Below are positions 54,383 through 54,383 of a stretch of 54,383 nt of DNA, one piece after another (position 1 is the stretch's first letter; each line of letters begins with the position of its first letter). The stretch covers positions 1 to 54,383 of the forward strand of contig WFNB01000019.1 in assembly GCA_015488755.1 (NCBI GenBank), written 5' to 3'. This DNA is from Gammaproteobacteria bacterium. Its GTDB lineage: Bacteria; Pseudomonadota; Gammaproteobacteria; GRL18. Both the position numbers and the translations under genes were made by a program. The notes under the pieces were generated by a model. That model was not told the DNA's origin and ran no database searches. It saw only the letters and a program-made list of their open reading frames with translations.

Positions 54383-54383
54383 T

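Noticed and set aside
1-54383. Search by eye for CRISPR arrays, tRNA genes, rRNA genes and phage modules
   Set aside because: No regularly spaced repeats, no cloverleaf sequence ending in CCA, no rRNA landmarks and no phage structural genes were seen.

Overview
The window looks like a chromosomal segment of an AT-rich gammaproteobacterium. The conserved order ffh / rpsP-rimM-trmD-rplS, with ypjD and corB-like genes divergent from ffh and xerD, dsbC and yajQ nearby, is typical of that class. A finer placement (for example a Thiotrichales- or Methylococcales-like sulfur or C1 bacterium) cannot be made from sequence reading alone. No tRNA, rRNA, CRISPR array or prophage was seen.

Layout. (1) 1-1400: an IS200-type insertion sequence sits inside a cnoX (ybbN) gene and leaves only its 3' part. 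(2) 1415-8297, minus strand: dsbC, yajQ, xerD, ogt, then rplS, trmD, rimM, rpsP and ffh. (3) 8534-11568: ypjD-like, corB-like and a two-FHA-domain protein, then a small secreted protein. (4) 11703-30081: a nitrogen-acquisition island. It holds ureDABCEFG (plus strand), three HupE/UreJ-type membrane proteins (minus), a LuxR-type response regulator and a 1150-residue NCS1 transporter/hybrid histidine kinase fusion (minus), and divergently the urea ABC transporter urtABCDE (plus). The plausible logic is urea uptake by Urt, hydrolysis by urease, nickel supply by the HupE proteins, and control by the two-component pair from the shared kinase-urtA intergenic region.

(5) 30178-36353, minus strand: a compact seven-gene module of poorly described proteins. 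It encodes a TPR-like protein, a degenerate receiver plus a conserved C-terminal domain, a Ras-like GTPase, two small roadblock/longin-type proteins, an Aer-like PAS protein and a cytosolic PhnD-like binding protein. A di-iron metallo-beta-lactamase-fold protein lies upstream. This is the best candidate in the window for an undescribed signalling system, probably a GTPase switch fed by redox or oxygen sensing.

(6) 36435-46186, minus strand: radA, pepN, an ArnT-like / TVP38 / GT2 lipid-glycosylation trio, alr and dnaB. (7) 46444-51391, plus strand: a PPP phosphatase, DUF1499, DUF2148, a DnaJ-related protein and a RecQ helicase. (8) 51444-54383, minus strand: a TM0106-type nuclease-helicase broken by two single-base homopolymer deletions, and the 3' end of an unidentified gene.

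Two copies of a 152-bp element, in opposite orientation at 35278-35429 and 49248-49399, have terminal inverted repeats and near-identical 10-bp flanking direct repeats. They behave like a MITE.
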